From Flammula alnicola (Eukaryota > Basidiomycota > Agaricomycetes > Agaricales > Strophariaceae), in the NCBI GenBank assembly GCA_015499995.1, contig JADNRV010000008.1, positions 558,001 to 622,000 on the forward strand: a stretch of DNA of 64,000 nucleotides, given 5' to 3'. Shown here in pieces: positions 23,650 through 34,783 of the stretch. The position numbers were made by a program, and so were the translations under genes. A model generated the notes under the pieces. The model ran no database searches and was not told where the DNA came from. It saw nothing but the letters and a program-made list of their open reading frames with translations. Numbering within the stretch: the first letter of the stretch is position 1; the number at the start of each line of letters is the position of its first letter.

Positions 23650-26600
23650 CTAGAACCCACTCGCCGTCACCCTCAACTGCTCCAACTTCTTCAAAACCTC
23701 GCCTACGCTTCTGTCCAACTCGCCTGCGATAGCTTGCTGCTTCGTGCCTGGTAACCGAGCGTAGGTCTCGCACAAATCGCCGTCCACAACTGCCTTGACG
23801 GGCACATAATATCCACGCCAGCTCAGCTGATCTCGCCCGACCAAACTGGACTGCTCCGTCCGCATATGCTGCTCCAGCGTCGATATGAAATCAACATCTT
23901 CCTTGGACACAAATGGAACGAGGATACCAATCGTTCCATGCAGGCCCGTGTACAAGAGAACTTCCCGCCCACCAGCAACGAGCGACACTTTGTGGATAGA
24001 CGTTACAAGGTCGCCAACGTGGAAATGCGCAAGCAGTTTGGTTTTGTGTGGCGCGCCCATGAGGACGCCCTTTTCGTGCAGTATTCCGGCGCCTGTGGGG
24101 TCGTCATCAACCTGATCAGATATTTTCGGGTCGAGTCGGTTGACAAAGACGTTTCCGAAGCGATCACCGGCAACGATGGTATTGTAATCTACCATCGCCA
24201 TGGCGGATATCCAGCGTGGCTGAGAGTCGTCTGCGAAAGTGAGCAGTCGATTTTCTGGCGCCTTATAGACAGCAAATTGGACGGATTCTTGCATGTCTCC
24301 AACGATGATGCGCGATCCTTGTGTTGCAAGGGAAATAATAGCGGTTGTGAAGGTCTAGGAAAAGAGTAAAGGTCAATGAATATTTTCAGATAGAGGAGAT
24401 GCAAGAAAACCGCACCTTATTTTCAACCTTTCGAAGTAACTTCTTCTTGCCAATGTCGTAGATTCTCAGAGCCTTTCCAACGCCAGCAACGAGACGACCT
24501 TGGAATGCTAATAACGCCAAAGGAACATCATCGACTTCGGTCTAAGGTAACAGCAGATCAATCACTCATAACTACGAAAAAGAGGGATAAAACGACGAAC
24601 CTTATGCTGGAACTCCAAACCCGCCCCATCATCCGTAAACTTGTATGTCCGCAAGTAGCCACTCGTGCACGACCGCGGAGATATAAGCGTATCAGCAGCC
24701 GTACCAACGACTAAATGAAGTTCGCCGCCACGCACGGCGAAAGGGACGACAGCTAGCGAAAATGCCGCCTCGTTGTCTTCCAAGTCGATGACGCTGAGTG
24801 TTTTTCCTTCTACAGGATCGATGACACGAATGCAAGAACCCCATGTGCCTGCAGGTGCTTTGGGCCGTCCGAAGACCTCTGGTGGAAGGTTGACAACTTC
24901 CTCGTCGATCTTTTTTCCTTGTTGGCGCTAAATGGCAATAGTTTGAGAAAATGCATCCGAAAGCGATGAGTGAGAGAACATATACTTACCAGTTCTTGGA
25001 GCTTTTTTGCTGTAGCATCCTCGCCCATAACCCGATGGTCGCCCTCGATCATGTAGAAATAGTTGTTCGTTGGATGCGTAATAAATTTGCGAGGCGTATA
25101 TGAAAGAGGGATCGAATCTTGCTTCAGCTTCATGCCTAGCTTCGGCACTTGGAATATGCTATTGCGGATCGCGAAAAAATAAATCAACGCTGGACCCACG
25201 ATAACTAGACATCGAAGACATACCGAAGAACACTTCCAGCAATGCCAATCAGCCCTTCAGGACTCAACTCAGCAGAGAAGCTCCAAGCATAGTCCAGATT
25301 GTCATAAATCAGCGGCGTAAAGTGCATGAGATTCTGGTGTGTGTAATTCAGCCACGACCGTGATGACAGAGCGAGTATTGCAGGGTTTCGCTGGATTTGC
25401 ACACGGATGAGCTTTACAGGCCGCGTTCCCAGGAATCTGCATCAAGCGCATGTATGCTCAGCTTATCGGCGTAAAATAACAGCGAATAGGCGACACACCG
25501 AGTTCGTGTATCCGTCAGCTGTCCGTTGATAGGATCCAGGACTGTACGCAAGAGAACACCATTTTGGAGACCGATGTTGACAAACATCGTTGGTTGAGCT
25601 TTGTTGATGCTCGCGTCGAGCATATCGGCGATACAGATGGACGAAGGAGGCGCAGTCAAAGCTTGAAGACTGATGGTATCGAGAGTACTCTCTGGGTCTA
25701 AAGAGATTATCCGGACAGTTTGGTCTTCGCAGCCAACAGCCTGAAAACGAATGGATTGTGAGTTAATAATGAAAGACAGATAAAAAAAAAATGAACCGGC
25801 GTACCAGATAAGGCGTCCGCTGTCGACCTTCTGGAACCTCCGCAATACTCAGCGCGAGCACCGTGCTTCCCATCGCCTTCCGATCCTGATACTCGTTCAG
25901 CTGCCCGTCTAAGTCGAGCTCAAAGTACACCAGCTCCGCCGAACTCAGCGCCACCACCACTTGTCGCTTATTCGTCGTCGCGCAGACGATCGTCTTGCCT
26001 TGGGGCACCCTCCACTCATTAACACGTCTGTCCGCAAGCACATGTCGGATTCCTTGAGGATGCACTTGCAACAGCGCATCAGCACCGATTTGTTGTACCG
26101 CTAGTGTCGGAGCGGCAGAAAGGAACCCGGTGTCTTGAACTTCTTCGATGGTCTCCCCAATGGAGAGCACCAGTGTACCATTGACGAACGAGAGGATGAT
26201 GTACGAGTCGTACGGATCTGCACAATGTCAACATGTTAGAAAAGTACAAGAACGTGATAAACGTACCGTCTTCCGTCCGTTTCGTCGTCCAAACAGCATT
26301 GGGAATACCAGGAAGGTCAGAACTCACAGACTCCTCTACTTCGAGACCGTGCCGCAGCGTCCGAAACGTACTGCGCGCACCTCGACCGCAAGCTGTAAAT
26401 ATTTGCGGGGTGTCGGAGTTCGGTAAGAGGTTCAACACTTTGGAATCGATAATAGGGTCCAGAGACTCTAATTCATCAGCGACGACCAAGTTCTCTAGAG
26501 GTCGTGGCCGGAAGAAGGCTTGAGGCAAAGGAACAGTGGGGTCAGCCATACCAAACGAAGGATACGATGTAGAACTGAATTCAGGTTCGTTGTCATCGTC

Positions 26601-27938
26601 GCCTAGTTTTTGGAATTGATAAAGGAAACTATGAAGAAAGTGGGAATTATCAGGGAAAGGAAGTGGAAGAAAACAGGGAACTTACTGATTTCCAAATTCG
26701 CTCGCAACAAAAAGAAAACCGGATTTGAGAATACACAGACTTGACGCAACAGGCACGGTATCAAAATACTTGATTTTTAACGACTTTACTTCCTCTTCTT
26801 CGTGTTCGATCGTGACCTTGTACAGGTCGCCGTCCTCGCTTTGCAAAAGGAAAAAGAAAGCGCCCTGGGGAATGACGTTAGTAATTTTTTTTTTAAAACA
26901 CTATGGATAGGTTGTGTACCTTCATCTTGTGCATCACAGCTGCAACGATTATAAGGCCTCGCCCAGGATCCTCAAGTGGGTTTTTGCGCCGTGGGATGGG
27001 AACTCGGTGTTGAGGAACATCCGCGTGTCGGTATATGATATGGTCTTCACAGCAAACGAGAACACCAGACGGACCGTCAAATCGATCGGACGAGGCGAGC
27101 TGACCGCCAGGCACTTGGACGAGTAGGTTGGCACGAGGGTCCGTCGGTTCACTCCACTTTCGGACGACATGGTTCAAACCCAGATCCAGCTCGTAGTAAG
27201 TCAACATCTAAAAAATGGGCCGATGAGTTGATGGATAAAAAGCAAAACGCGCAACACAGCGTACCTTCTCCGCATTATTAAAAGCTTCCCCTGTAGGATC
27301 TTGGTCCGACTCGGTGTAATCCACCTCCAGAGCGGCGAACATGGGATTCTCAAACCCAACATCGAGGCCGACAATGTGATGGATAATGGCAGCGTTTTTG
27401 TGTGCTTCCAAGGGTGACGAAATGGTAAGGTTGGCTGCCGCGTCGCGATTAAGAATATAGACCAGCTTGGATTTCTCCATTGCCGCGACCATCACACTTC
27501 GTCCTTTCGGGTCTGTGGCAAGGTATTGTCCAGGAACGATCCGCCTCGCTCCCGACTTTCCATACGTTTCTTGATGCAATTTCACGAAGCTACTGGTTTT
27601 GGGATCGTAGTCCAAGATAACAATGCGTCCAGAGTCCGAGCCTACTATAGCGTAATCTAAGATATAATGCGTAAATGAGTGCAGACGAATCGGAATACGT
27701 ACGAAAGCTCACCCTTGGTCCCGCCGGTCAAACGGAAAGCAGCGAGCGAGCGAATTGACCCAAAGACATCTGTAGCGATGACAGTCGCGACTTTTCCTGT
27801 TTGCGCATCGGGTCGAAGGAGTTCCAAACGAGTTCCATGAGATACGATGATTTCTTGCTGCCTAGCGCCTGAGAAGTTGCCGACAATGGCTTGCGTCGTC
27901 GCCGTTGGAGGTTGTAATGTTAAATTGTACAAATGCAT
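23650..27938 (-). CDS. RSE1: Splicing factor 3B subunit 3 (Rse1/SAP130)
   Basis: Scaffold subunit of the SF3b complex of U2 snRNP, a triple beta-propeller protein of the DDB1/CPSF160 family. The start at 27938 gives [24 protein letters not shown], the family's usual opening. Collinear landmarks through about ten exons: '[23 protein letters not shown]', '[35 protein letters not shown]', '[20 protein letters not shown]', '[18 protein letters not shown]', '[25 protein letters not shown]', '[28 protein letters not shown]' and 'FDGDF'-type late propeller strands. The CPSF-A domain closes with '[15 protein letters not shown]', '[16 protein letters not shown]' and '[23 protein letters not shown]', ending [15 protein letters not shown]. 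No break was seen. Spliceosomal housekeeping gene, expected single copy. Confidence 0.95.
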
Positions 27939-28278
27939 CGTCGTGAATCGTTACAAATCAGTGAAGATTGTAATAAGATAAAGCCACGGTCTTGCCCTGA
28001 GTCTAACTGGCTGTCTAACTGAACTTCAGCAGTTCAGATTCCAGTAAAACTCGGAATTGTTGGCGGTTGTTTGGTTTTAAGATCATTGCCATTTCAGGAG
28101 ACTGAAGAGCAGGTTTCCAAGAATCTGCATCATGATCATCCGGATTACGCCCTGAAAATAGCTTGGTGAAGATAATTCCAGCCTGACATATTTTCAGGTG
28201 TAACCTAACTGCAACTTCCACTGACTGGCGTCCGATCTTGACTTACGATTTTTTGTTGCCAGTCATTCTGTCAAACCG
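27939..28278. other. Interval between RSE1 and F-box copy 2
   Basis: About 340 bp between two divergent genes. The last 100 bp, ending in a pyrimidine tract and 'gccag' just before the F-box ATG, resembles the sequence upstream of the other two F-box copies, so the duplicated unit extends upstream of the coding region. Confidence 0.5.
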
Positions 28279-28577
28279 ATGCCACATCCGCAAACCTCCA
28301 ACGACATCCTTCCATTGATTAACGAGGTTCTACCCGACGACATCCTAGCAGAGATCCTCACACACAGCGTTGTGTGTTCCCATTCGCACTCTAAACTGGA
28401 ACAAATCGGCGAACGATGCACCCCCGCACCCGTAGATCGTTCACTCATCTCGAAGGTCACATCGATATACCACCATCATTGTATCTCGACTCCCGATCCA
28501 TTACTTCTCAGCCAAGTGTGTTCGCGATGGCGAGGTCTTATCCTTCATATGCCCAGGCTCTGGGATTCCATTGCCAT

Positions 28578-28591
28578 AATCTCTAATCTCT
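28578..28591 (+). repeat. 7-bp tandem duplication causing a frameshift in F-box copy 2
   Basis: AATCTCT occurs twice in direct succession. The aligned positions of copies 1 and 3 have it once, and the flanking codons then align without gaps, so this is a 7-nt insertion by tandem duplication. Confidence 0.85.
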
Positions 28592-29375
28592 TCTCCCAGA
28601 AAAGACCAGCTACAGCTTCTGCAGCTATGGCTTGCACGGAGCGGACAACTTCCTATCAGCATTTTCTTTCGTCATCACGAAGATGCCAAAGTGAGGAGCG
28701 GGTTTCTCCAGTCTTTCAGATCTCTGTTCCAGCTGCTGTCATGTCACGCTGCCCGATGGAGAGCGATTGACCTCATCATCTACAAAGACGGGAGTGCGGA
28801 CACCCCTGCGCGTATTGAGGAATTCATAAGCCCCAATTCCCTAAAATCGCTTGAATGTGTGAGCGTGAACATCACTGGCTCAGATCCATCATTTGTCGAC
28901 GATTTCGCGCGTATCCTTTTCCAATCAAGCTCTCTCCACACGTTGAAGTGGGGGAGCGCCAGCATCTACCACCGCGTCCCGCCTTCTTGGCTTCAACTGA
29001 GATCCATCGAACTCTTCAAGTTCAACCTGACCACGCTCACTGCGATCTCAGCATGCAAGCAGCTTGAAAAACTACATATAATAGACTGCACAATTTACGA
29101 GATGGGCACTAATAACGCCTGTATCACACTTCCCAACCTACAAGTCTTGAGACTGATATCGACTGGGATGAACACCTCCCCGCTGTCTCCGATGGACAAC
29201 ATCACAGTCCTTATCTTGCGTGCACTATTTTTAAAGCATGTCGTCCATATTCGTGAACCACATTCTACATGGGACGCAGTAAAAGAAATGCTTTTGCGCT
29301 CGGCGTGTTCTCTGGAGAAATTTTCTTTCATAGACAAATCGATCAGGTTCAGCGAAGAACATTTATCCTCGCCGG

Positions 29376-29383
29376 TCTTCTCG
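29376..29383 (+). repeat. Left target-site duplication of the 580-bp element
   Basis: TCTTCTCG, repeated exactly at 29964-29971 on the other side of the element. The related F-box genes have this sequence once at the same codons (Phe-Ser). Confidence 0.9.
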
Positions 29384-29963
29384 AGGACCTCCGAAAATAC
29401 CCTGGTAGGTCAGATACAAAAAACCAAAAATTTCTGGGTTTTTGGGTGAACAAAATTTTTCATTTTAGGGCCTGATTTCGGGTGAATTCCCAACCTGACC
29501 TCCAAAATTTCGCAATTTCGGGTGAACAAAATATCTGACCTCGGTTTTGCTCATATGATTAATTGGTGATTTTAATCATAAGCCTCATCGTTTCACACAC
29601 TTCTTATCATTATCTTAGTCTACAAATTGTTGACATTCTTCTTCTTTCACGTATTGCATTGTTCTAACAATTTGCAGAGGAGGTGCCACCAAGTACATTT
29701 TGCATATGGGTAATTGGCCCAAACCTATTAATAACCTGCCGGTTCCGGAGTTCCGGTCATTGGTTGTCGACAGCAGTCGGGTGAACAACATCTGACCTTG
29801 GACGGTAGGGCCGACTTTTGGGTGAACAATAGCACCTTACCTGAGTGAAAATTTTTGGCTCTCGACGGGTGAACACAGCCAAAAATTATCTGACCTTCAC
29901 AGCCAAAGGCTGCGATTTCGGGTGAACTGGTATCTGACCTAATAGGGTATTTTCGGAGGTCCT
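29384..29963. mobile_element. 580-bp non-autonomous DNA transposon with 34-bp inverted ends and 8-bp target duplication
   Basis: The element starts AGGACCTCCGAAAATACCCT and ends with the reverse complement. The inverted match runs 34 bp with two mismatches, at positions 21 and 22. It is bounded by the 8-bp duplication TCTTCTCG. Inside, the word GGGTGAA(C) recurs about seven times, often preceded by TTTC and followed within 5-20 nt by TATCTGACCT or ATCTGACCT, a word that is also part of the terminal repeat, so the interior is built largely of terminus-like subrepeats. There is no transposase frame. An 8-bp duplication fits hAT (also P, Merlin and Novosib) elements, but the terminal AGGAC is not the usual hAT start, so the superfamily is open. 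Confidence 0.9.
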
Positions 29964-29971
29964 TCTTCTCG
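29964..29971 (+). repeat. Right target-site duplication of the 580-bp element
   Basis: Second copy of TCTTCTCG, directly followed by the continuation of the F-box coding sequence (Ser-Leu-Thr-Glu-Leu). Confidence 0.9.
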
Positions 29972-30479
29972 TCGCTCACAGAACTCACGTTGGCCTCGTT
30001 GATGCTCCTAGATCGAGTTATTTCTCGTTTGTCTATGGTATCCGGAGACAACAACACGGAGGATTCACATGGCATCCTTCCTAACCTCAAAACGTTGGAA
30101 TTGAGAGGGTGTTCGGCGACGGATGGTGCAACCTCGAGAATTGTGTCAAGTCGTTGTCAAAACAAACAGGCTTCTTTATCTCGTATCCAAGTGAGAACCA
30201 ACGCTGCTAGAAGCTCTCATGTCCAAGACGTCGATGTATTGGAGACATTAGCAAGGGAGGGATTGCAAGTCGATCTGGGTCATAATTATCGTTTTCACGT
30301 TTAAGCGCTGTGCCTTGACTGTAGGATATCAATCATCAAATTCCTCATCCATTACTAGTATCTAGGGTTAATCGCATCTATGTTGTTAAGGTTCACAGTC
30401 TACAGACCAAAGAAATACCAATATCATGGGTGGCCAGATACAAATACTATACCAGCATATAAAAGGCTGAGGAGGATGA

Positions 30480-30745
30480 AAAATATTTACCTAACCCACA
30501 TATTGAACGTCGAAGGCATCGGCGTCCACTGATATCACCAGGAGATATGGTCCTCAGGCTTCCCGCCTTCTTCTGTTTCTTCGCGTACTTATCGAAGAAG
30601 TCCCGGAATAATTTGGGCCTGATGGCATAAGGAGGGATTCTCTGCCATCGCCTCCACGAAATAGTCAGTGCCAGAATCGACTCGTGGACGTGTACATGGT
30701 TTCGAGTGATCTTTAGCGAGAGGCTGCTTGTATCAATGGAAGACA
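30480..30745 (-). pseudogene. Remnant of a MYND-neighbour gene (C-terminal end)
   Basis: Lies convergent to F-box copy 2. Its nucleotide sequence aligns by eye with 50515-50757, the C-terminal exon of the MYND-type locus found in the same position downstream of F-box copy 3. Matching words in shifting frames are 'QPLAKDHSK', 'TDYFVEA', 'PYAI', 'DKYAKKQKKAG'. Small indels break the frame, and the upstream exons are absent because the neighbouring F-box gene starts its 3' end here. Confidence 0.6.
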
Positions 30746-30814
30746 TAGCACTGCCAGTGGCACAATATCGATTATATATACATACATGTGTGCTGTAAAA
30801 AAACCTTCAGCCTA

Positions 30815-32967
30815 TTAGCATGCGTCGGGTTTGTTGTCAATTCCATAAATGAGCATCTTGCTGAATACTTCTGGAGTTTCCCGAAAGGCTAAAAAAGGGC
30901 GTACATAGGCGGTCAGAGAAATTATTCGGGAGGAGTGAGCAACAGTACCGTGATTTTTGTCAATATAAGTAACACAGCAAAGGTTCTTGTCAAGATCAAG
31001 CGCCCAATGAATATCTTGGAGCTGCACACTAGGAGATTGCTCGATCAAGGTTTTCCATTTTTCTTGAATCCTTCGCGGATACGCGAGGAAGTGCTCCTTG
31101 ACCTTTGGTAGCAACGCAGCCTGCTCAAATATTCGCAAAGAAAGATGAAGGCCAGACATCTATTACGATTGATTTATCTTCAGTATGCTGTCATTTCGGG
31201 GTATCAAGTTTGGGGACGCACGAGAATATCCCTTGCATCCGTTATCTCAACGCTTTCGATGTCAGTCAAGATCGTGCATACTCTGTCGCGCCACTTGCGG
31301 TCACTTTTTGTTGGGGGATCCAGGTACCAGACATTGAATTTAGGGATCTCCTGGTGGAGTTTGTGCTTGAGTCGTTCCAGTTCAGAGGAAGTAGTAGATG
31401 GAGTCCAGATCTCGAATTGTGCTTGATCCAAAGTACGTAGCAAGACTGTGGGAGGGTCATACCAGCTCACAATACTCGGACTGGAAAGGTGAGTGATTCG
31501 CAAACTTTTCAAACGACGCAGGTCCCGGGGAATGATTACCCGCGACTCATCCGCCTCGCATCGGGATGTGGCGAGTTGGGAAACAATTCCTGCTGTCTCC
31601 GAGTCCGCACCAGTTTCCCGTTTAACTTGAAAGGTGCAGACCTCTAATCGAGGAACAAGAGGTTGGTCTTGCTTCACGCGTGCGAGATCGAGAATTTCAC
31701 GATGAGATGGCATCGTGATATCCAATTCGACAAGTTCGGGAGTGAGTTCCAAAAGTGTAGTCAAATCGGGTTCGTTACTGGCAAACATCGTGCGCAGAAA
31801 TAGGGTTTTCAAGGGACAAGGAAACCCGGAGCGCAAAATGGCCGACGTAAGAGTTTGTAAGACATTTCTTGAACGCACAATGATGTGGAGGTCCTCGATT
31901 GCCGGAAAGCTAATACATTGTAGCAAGCTTGTTTCCGCCGAACGATAGGTTTCGAAGTCTAGTTTAACGAGATGAGGCAGTCTTATGATTTCGCCGAGAT
32001 CGAAATGGCGTTCGCTGTTCTCGGAGAGGGTAAGAGTTTTAAGGACACTGGAATCGCACATTTGGTTTATTTGAAACATTGATGCCAGCTCGTGCTTGCA
32101 GTGAACCAGATGTTGAAGCGGCAACACAATTTCGCCGAAGTAACTCCCCTTCACATGCGCTGACCGCAGCTGGGGTGCAACTTCAAATATGTCCAGCCTG
32201 GTACCGGGGTAACCATCGTCATCCGGAGACCTTAAAGATATTGTTAATTTCAAGGTTCTGAGTGACGGAAGCCGATCTCTGACTCCTTGAATGCAAGCTA
32301 TGGTTGCGGGTGTCAAATCGATGATAACAGTTTCCCATCTTTCGGAATATTGAACCAATAGATCAATGACGGGATGCGAACTTCCGAGGTCACAGGAAGG
32401 GGCGTAAATGCGTACAGTGAGCAATGTGTTTGCTGAACGTCTGAATAGTTCGCTTAGAAGGACCTTCTGGAACTTCGTTTTAGCCTTTGTCGTCCTCGTC
32501 ACATCGACAGTTGGCAGGTGGTTCCATAGAGACGGGAGGGATAGTGCGATGGCTCTCCAAGATCGACAGACCTGGGACGGTGCCCATGGAAGGTCTCTCG
32601 TCTTAAGAAGATGTTGATCGTGTGAAGTTGGATCCTTGGAGATAAAGGAGAATATTTCCTGGAGGATTTCGGGAGGCATACGCCGGATACATGATGTTAT
32701 CGCTTCATGCGCATGAACGAATTTGGCCGCTCGCGCTATTTTATGCCTGGTCACCATCTTCCAGCTCGCAATCCCACTATCTGGCCTGTCAAGCAGCAAC
32801 TTGTGCAAGCGCTGCTCCTCTGCATTCGCTTCAGCAATGACAACATGGATAAGGATAGCTTCCGATTCGGAAGGTGGAACGTTCGAGCGCAGGAGGTGCG
32901 GTGTCGGCGGATCGGGAAGCTTTGCCTGATAAAGGATTGGCAAATGGTAAGAACTTTTGTATTTCAT
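30815..32967 (-). CDS. F-box domain protein, large Agaricomycete family
   Basis: Intact member of a family seen also at 36963-38261 and, decayed, at 59330-60460. Exons 31222-32967, 30949-31159 and 30889-30815 (introns of 62 and 60 nt with GTGCGT and GTACTG donors) join to about 676 codons; without splicing the first exon ends at 31204. The F-box is 'RMPPEILQEIFSFI', followed by 'LPWAPSQVCRSWRAIALSLPSLWNHL', then leucine-rich segments ('LRTLKLTISL', 'LKTLTLSEN', 'LKSLRITHLSSPS'). A conserved N-terminal 'LPDPPTPHLLRSN.PPSESEAIL' matches the paralogue. F-box proteins of this kind are presumed substrate receptors of SCF ubiquitin ligases; the target is unknown. The third exon supplies a C-terminal region 'LSLRIFEQAALLPKVKEHFLAYP' with no known motif. 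Confidence 0.8.
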
Positions 32968-33391
32968 GGCTCAAGAGTGAAGCTCACTCGAAATAAAGCA
33001 TTGCGAAGCATTGTATCATTCAGAGTTCGAGTAGAGCTTCAATGTGGTACCGGTGAGAGCAAGGTGAGACGTTTTGTTCGTCTCATTCTGAATCACGGTC
33101 TCAAGTTCAGCGTTCAACGTTCAACTCTCAAACTTTCAATTGTCCGGCATTCCCGAGCCGAGTCCATTCAAAACCATCCACTTCGATTTTGACGGCATTT
33201 CTTGACTCATCCCTCTGCAGGAAGAAAGAACCCTCAGGCTCACGGAGGATACGTCTATTGACAGGAGAAAGAACCAGGGAAAACGAGGGAAAATTGGCTG
33301 AGATAAGTTTTTTGGTTTGGATGTCTCACGTCATATATTAACGTTGATGCTGGTAGCATAATGAGTGCGGCCATGATTTGAAGTCTTCCTA
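32968..33391. other. Interval upstream of the large F-box gene
   Basis: About 420 bp between the F-box start and the 3' end of the wax-synthase-like pseudogene. No gene or repeat recognised. Confidence 0.45.
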
Positions 33392-33432
33392 CTACAAGCC
33401 GACAATCCCTGTTCTACGTATTAGGCTACTTA

Positions 33433-34686
33433 TTAAATCTGGCTGGTGTCTCCTTTTGTTCCCACCGCTGACCAAATCCCGGCGATGATTCCAGGATATG
33501 CTTGTTTTACAATGAACCCAAATGGAACTTCTGCCAAATCCATCCACAACGGTGTCGAAAATGCGAACCATATAATAACCGACATATACCCCAAAATCCA
33601 ACCAAAATCTTGGTGAACCAAGATGACCGCAATCCCGCCCTCCGAACCAGACCCAAAATCGCATCTTCAAGAGTAATTGCGACGGCTTGGTCCTGGTTGG
33701 AGGAGAAAGCACTGCAGTGCCTGTGGCATCATCCAGTCGTGCATTATTACGACATATTAGTCGCCGACTTGGTGAATCACTCCCGACATGAAGAAGGCCA
33801 CGATAAGCTTGAAATAGGAGGTAAATTTGCTCTTTGAGGGGAACCTTATCGCTTTTGCCAGAAAGTCCGCATGGGAAGTGAATATCTGCACGATACTGGT
33901 CAGTAGATTCAACGGTATTTGCCACTGTTAAATGGGTTTGCTCACCCCACGGAACATCTGGTGCCAGGTCCGATCACAAATCGACACACAATATACGCCT
34001 CGACGAACGATCCAAACAGCAGAGGCCAGTCTCGCGGTTCAGAGATTCCCGTTCCTACCCAAACAGTGCTAACAATCATGACCGCTATAGACGCAGGAAT
34101 AATGAATGCATCATGAGGTAGCAGATGCCACCTGGAAAACGCCAGACACCAGAGGCGATCATATCTAGAATTTGTAATGTCGTCTTTCATGCAGTAAGAA
34201 TTGGCCCTTAACAGCGTCATATTCGCGTGGTGGAGGATCACATGCGATCCAGAAAATTTGTGACGCGATGAGGGCGGTGCGCGTTTTGTGCTTCGGAGGA
34301 GGGGGAAGGTGGGGTGTGGATTGATGTGCCCAACCGATGCCGCGTGGTTTGTACGGCAGACTGGCTGCCCATCAGACGCGAGACCGGAATGGGGCCTCGG
34401 AGATTTTGTATCTGGACCCAACGACGCGTAATTCACGGTTCTCGTCGGCAAGGAGGGTGTATCGCGACACGTAAAGGAGGGATACGACTAGGCGGCACCC
34501 GAGACCGTAATCGGCCACGATATTGGCGAAGGATATTGTGGAGTGAAAAACCTGATAGTAATTGAGCGAGAAGATTAAACTGAAGTACACCCAACGGTAC
34601 TGGGATGATTTGGATGCGAGACCGAGGATGATGAGGCATTCGGAGAGCAGCCAGAGGGCTGCAAATGAGGACCACAGGTTTGTCAT
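33433..34686 (-). pseudogene. Wax-synthase-like membrane acyltransferase, copy A, broken
   Basis: Close paralogue of the intact gene at 57611-58807. The first exon starts MTNLWSSFAALWLLSECLI at 34686 and stays collinear until 'PFRSRV', where TGG (Trp) has become TGA. About 200 nt further on, 5 nt are missing ('gatcgcatgtgatcc' against 'gatcgcagtttacgtgatcc' in the intact copy), shifting the frame. The second exon is also broken: its C-terminal part ('WILGYMSVIIWFAFSTPLWMD...QAYPGIIAGIWSAV') is in another frame from the upstream 'GKSDKVPLKEQIYLLFQAYRG' match, and the stop is extended relative to the paralogue. A functional protein is unlikely. Confidence 0.85.
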
Positions 34687-34783
34687 ATGCTAACGTTTAT
34701 GTTAGACTCATACGATAACGGTGGGTCAAATGTGCGAACCGATACGGATGAGCCGATAAGGGGAGGGGAGTAAAGACCGCTTT

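Larger units (their letters stand above)
28279..30304 (+). pseudogene. F-box/LRR-type gene, copy 2, frameshifted and split by a transposon
   Basis: Paralogue of the genes at 7462-8877 and 48885-50312, closest to the former. It starts MPHPQTSNDILPLINEVLPDD with an intact F-box (DDILAEIL) and 'LLLSQVCSRWRGLILHMPRLWDSIAI'. Two lesions follow. First, AATCTCT at 28578-28584 is duplicated in tandem (28585-28591), adding 7 nt and shifting the frame; the correct frame resumes in an open frame from about 28691. Second, a 580-bp inverted-repeat element sits at 29384-29963 inside the C-terminal leucine-rich part, ending the product 22 codons later. Removing the element and one copy of its target duplication restores the frame seen in the other copies, through to the shared ending LGHNYRFHV at 30304. 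Confidence 0.88.

Noticed and set aside
29405..29945. The 580-bp element acting as an intron (introner-like), from the GTAGGT near its left end to the AATAG near its right end
   Set aside because: Removing 541 nt leaves 47 extra nt, which does not restore the F-box frame, and the gene already has an upstream frameshift.
31105..33192. Plus-strand open frames of 60-160 codons opposite the large F-box gene
   Set aside because: Antisense shadows of the 30815-32967 gene.
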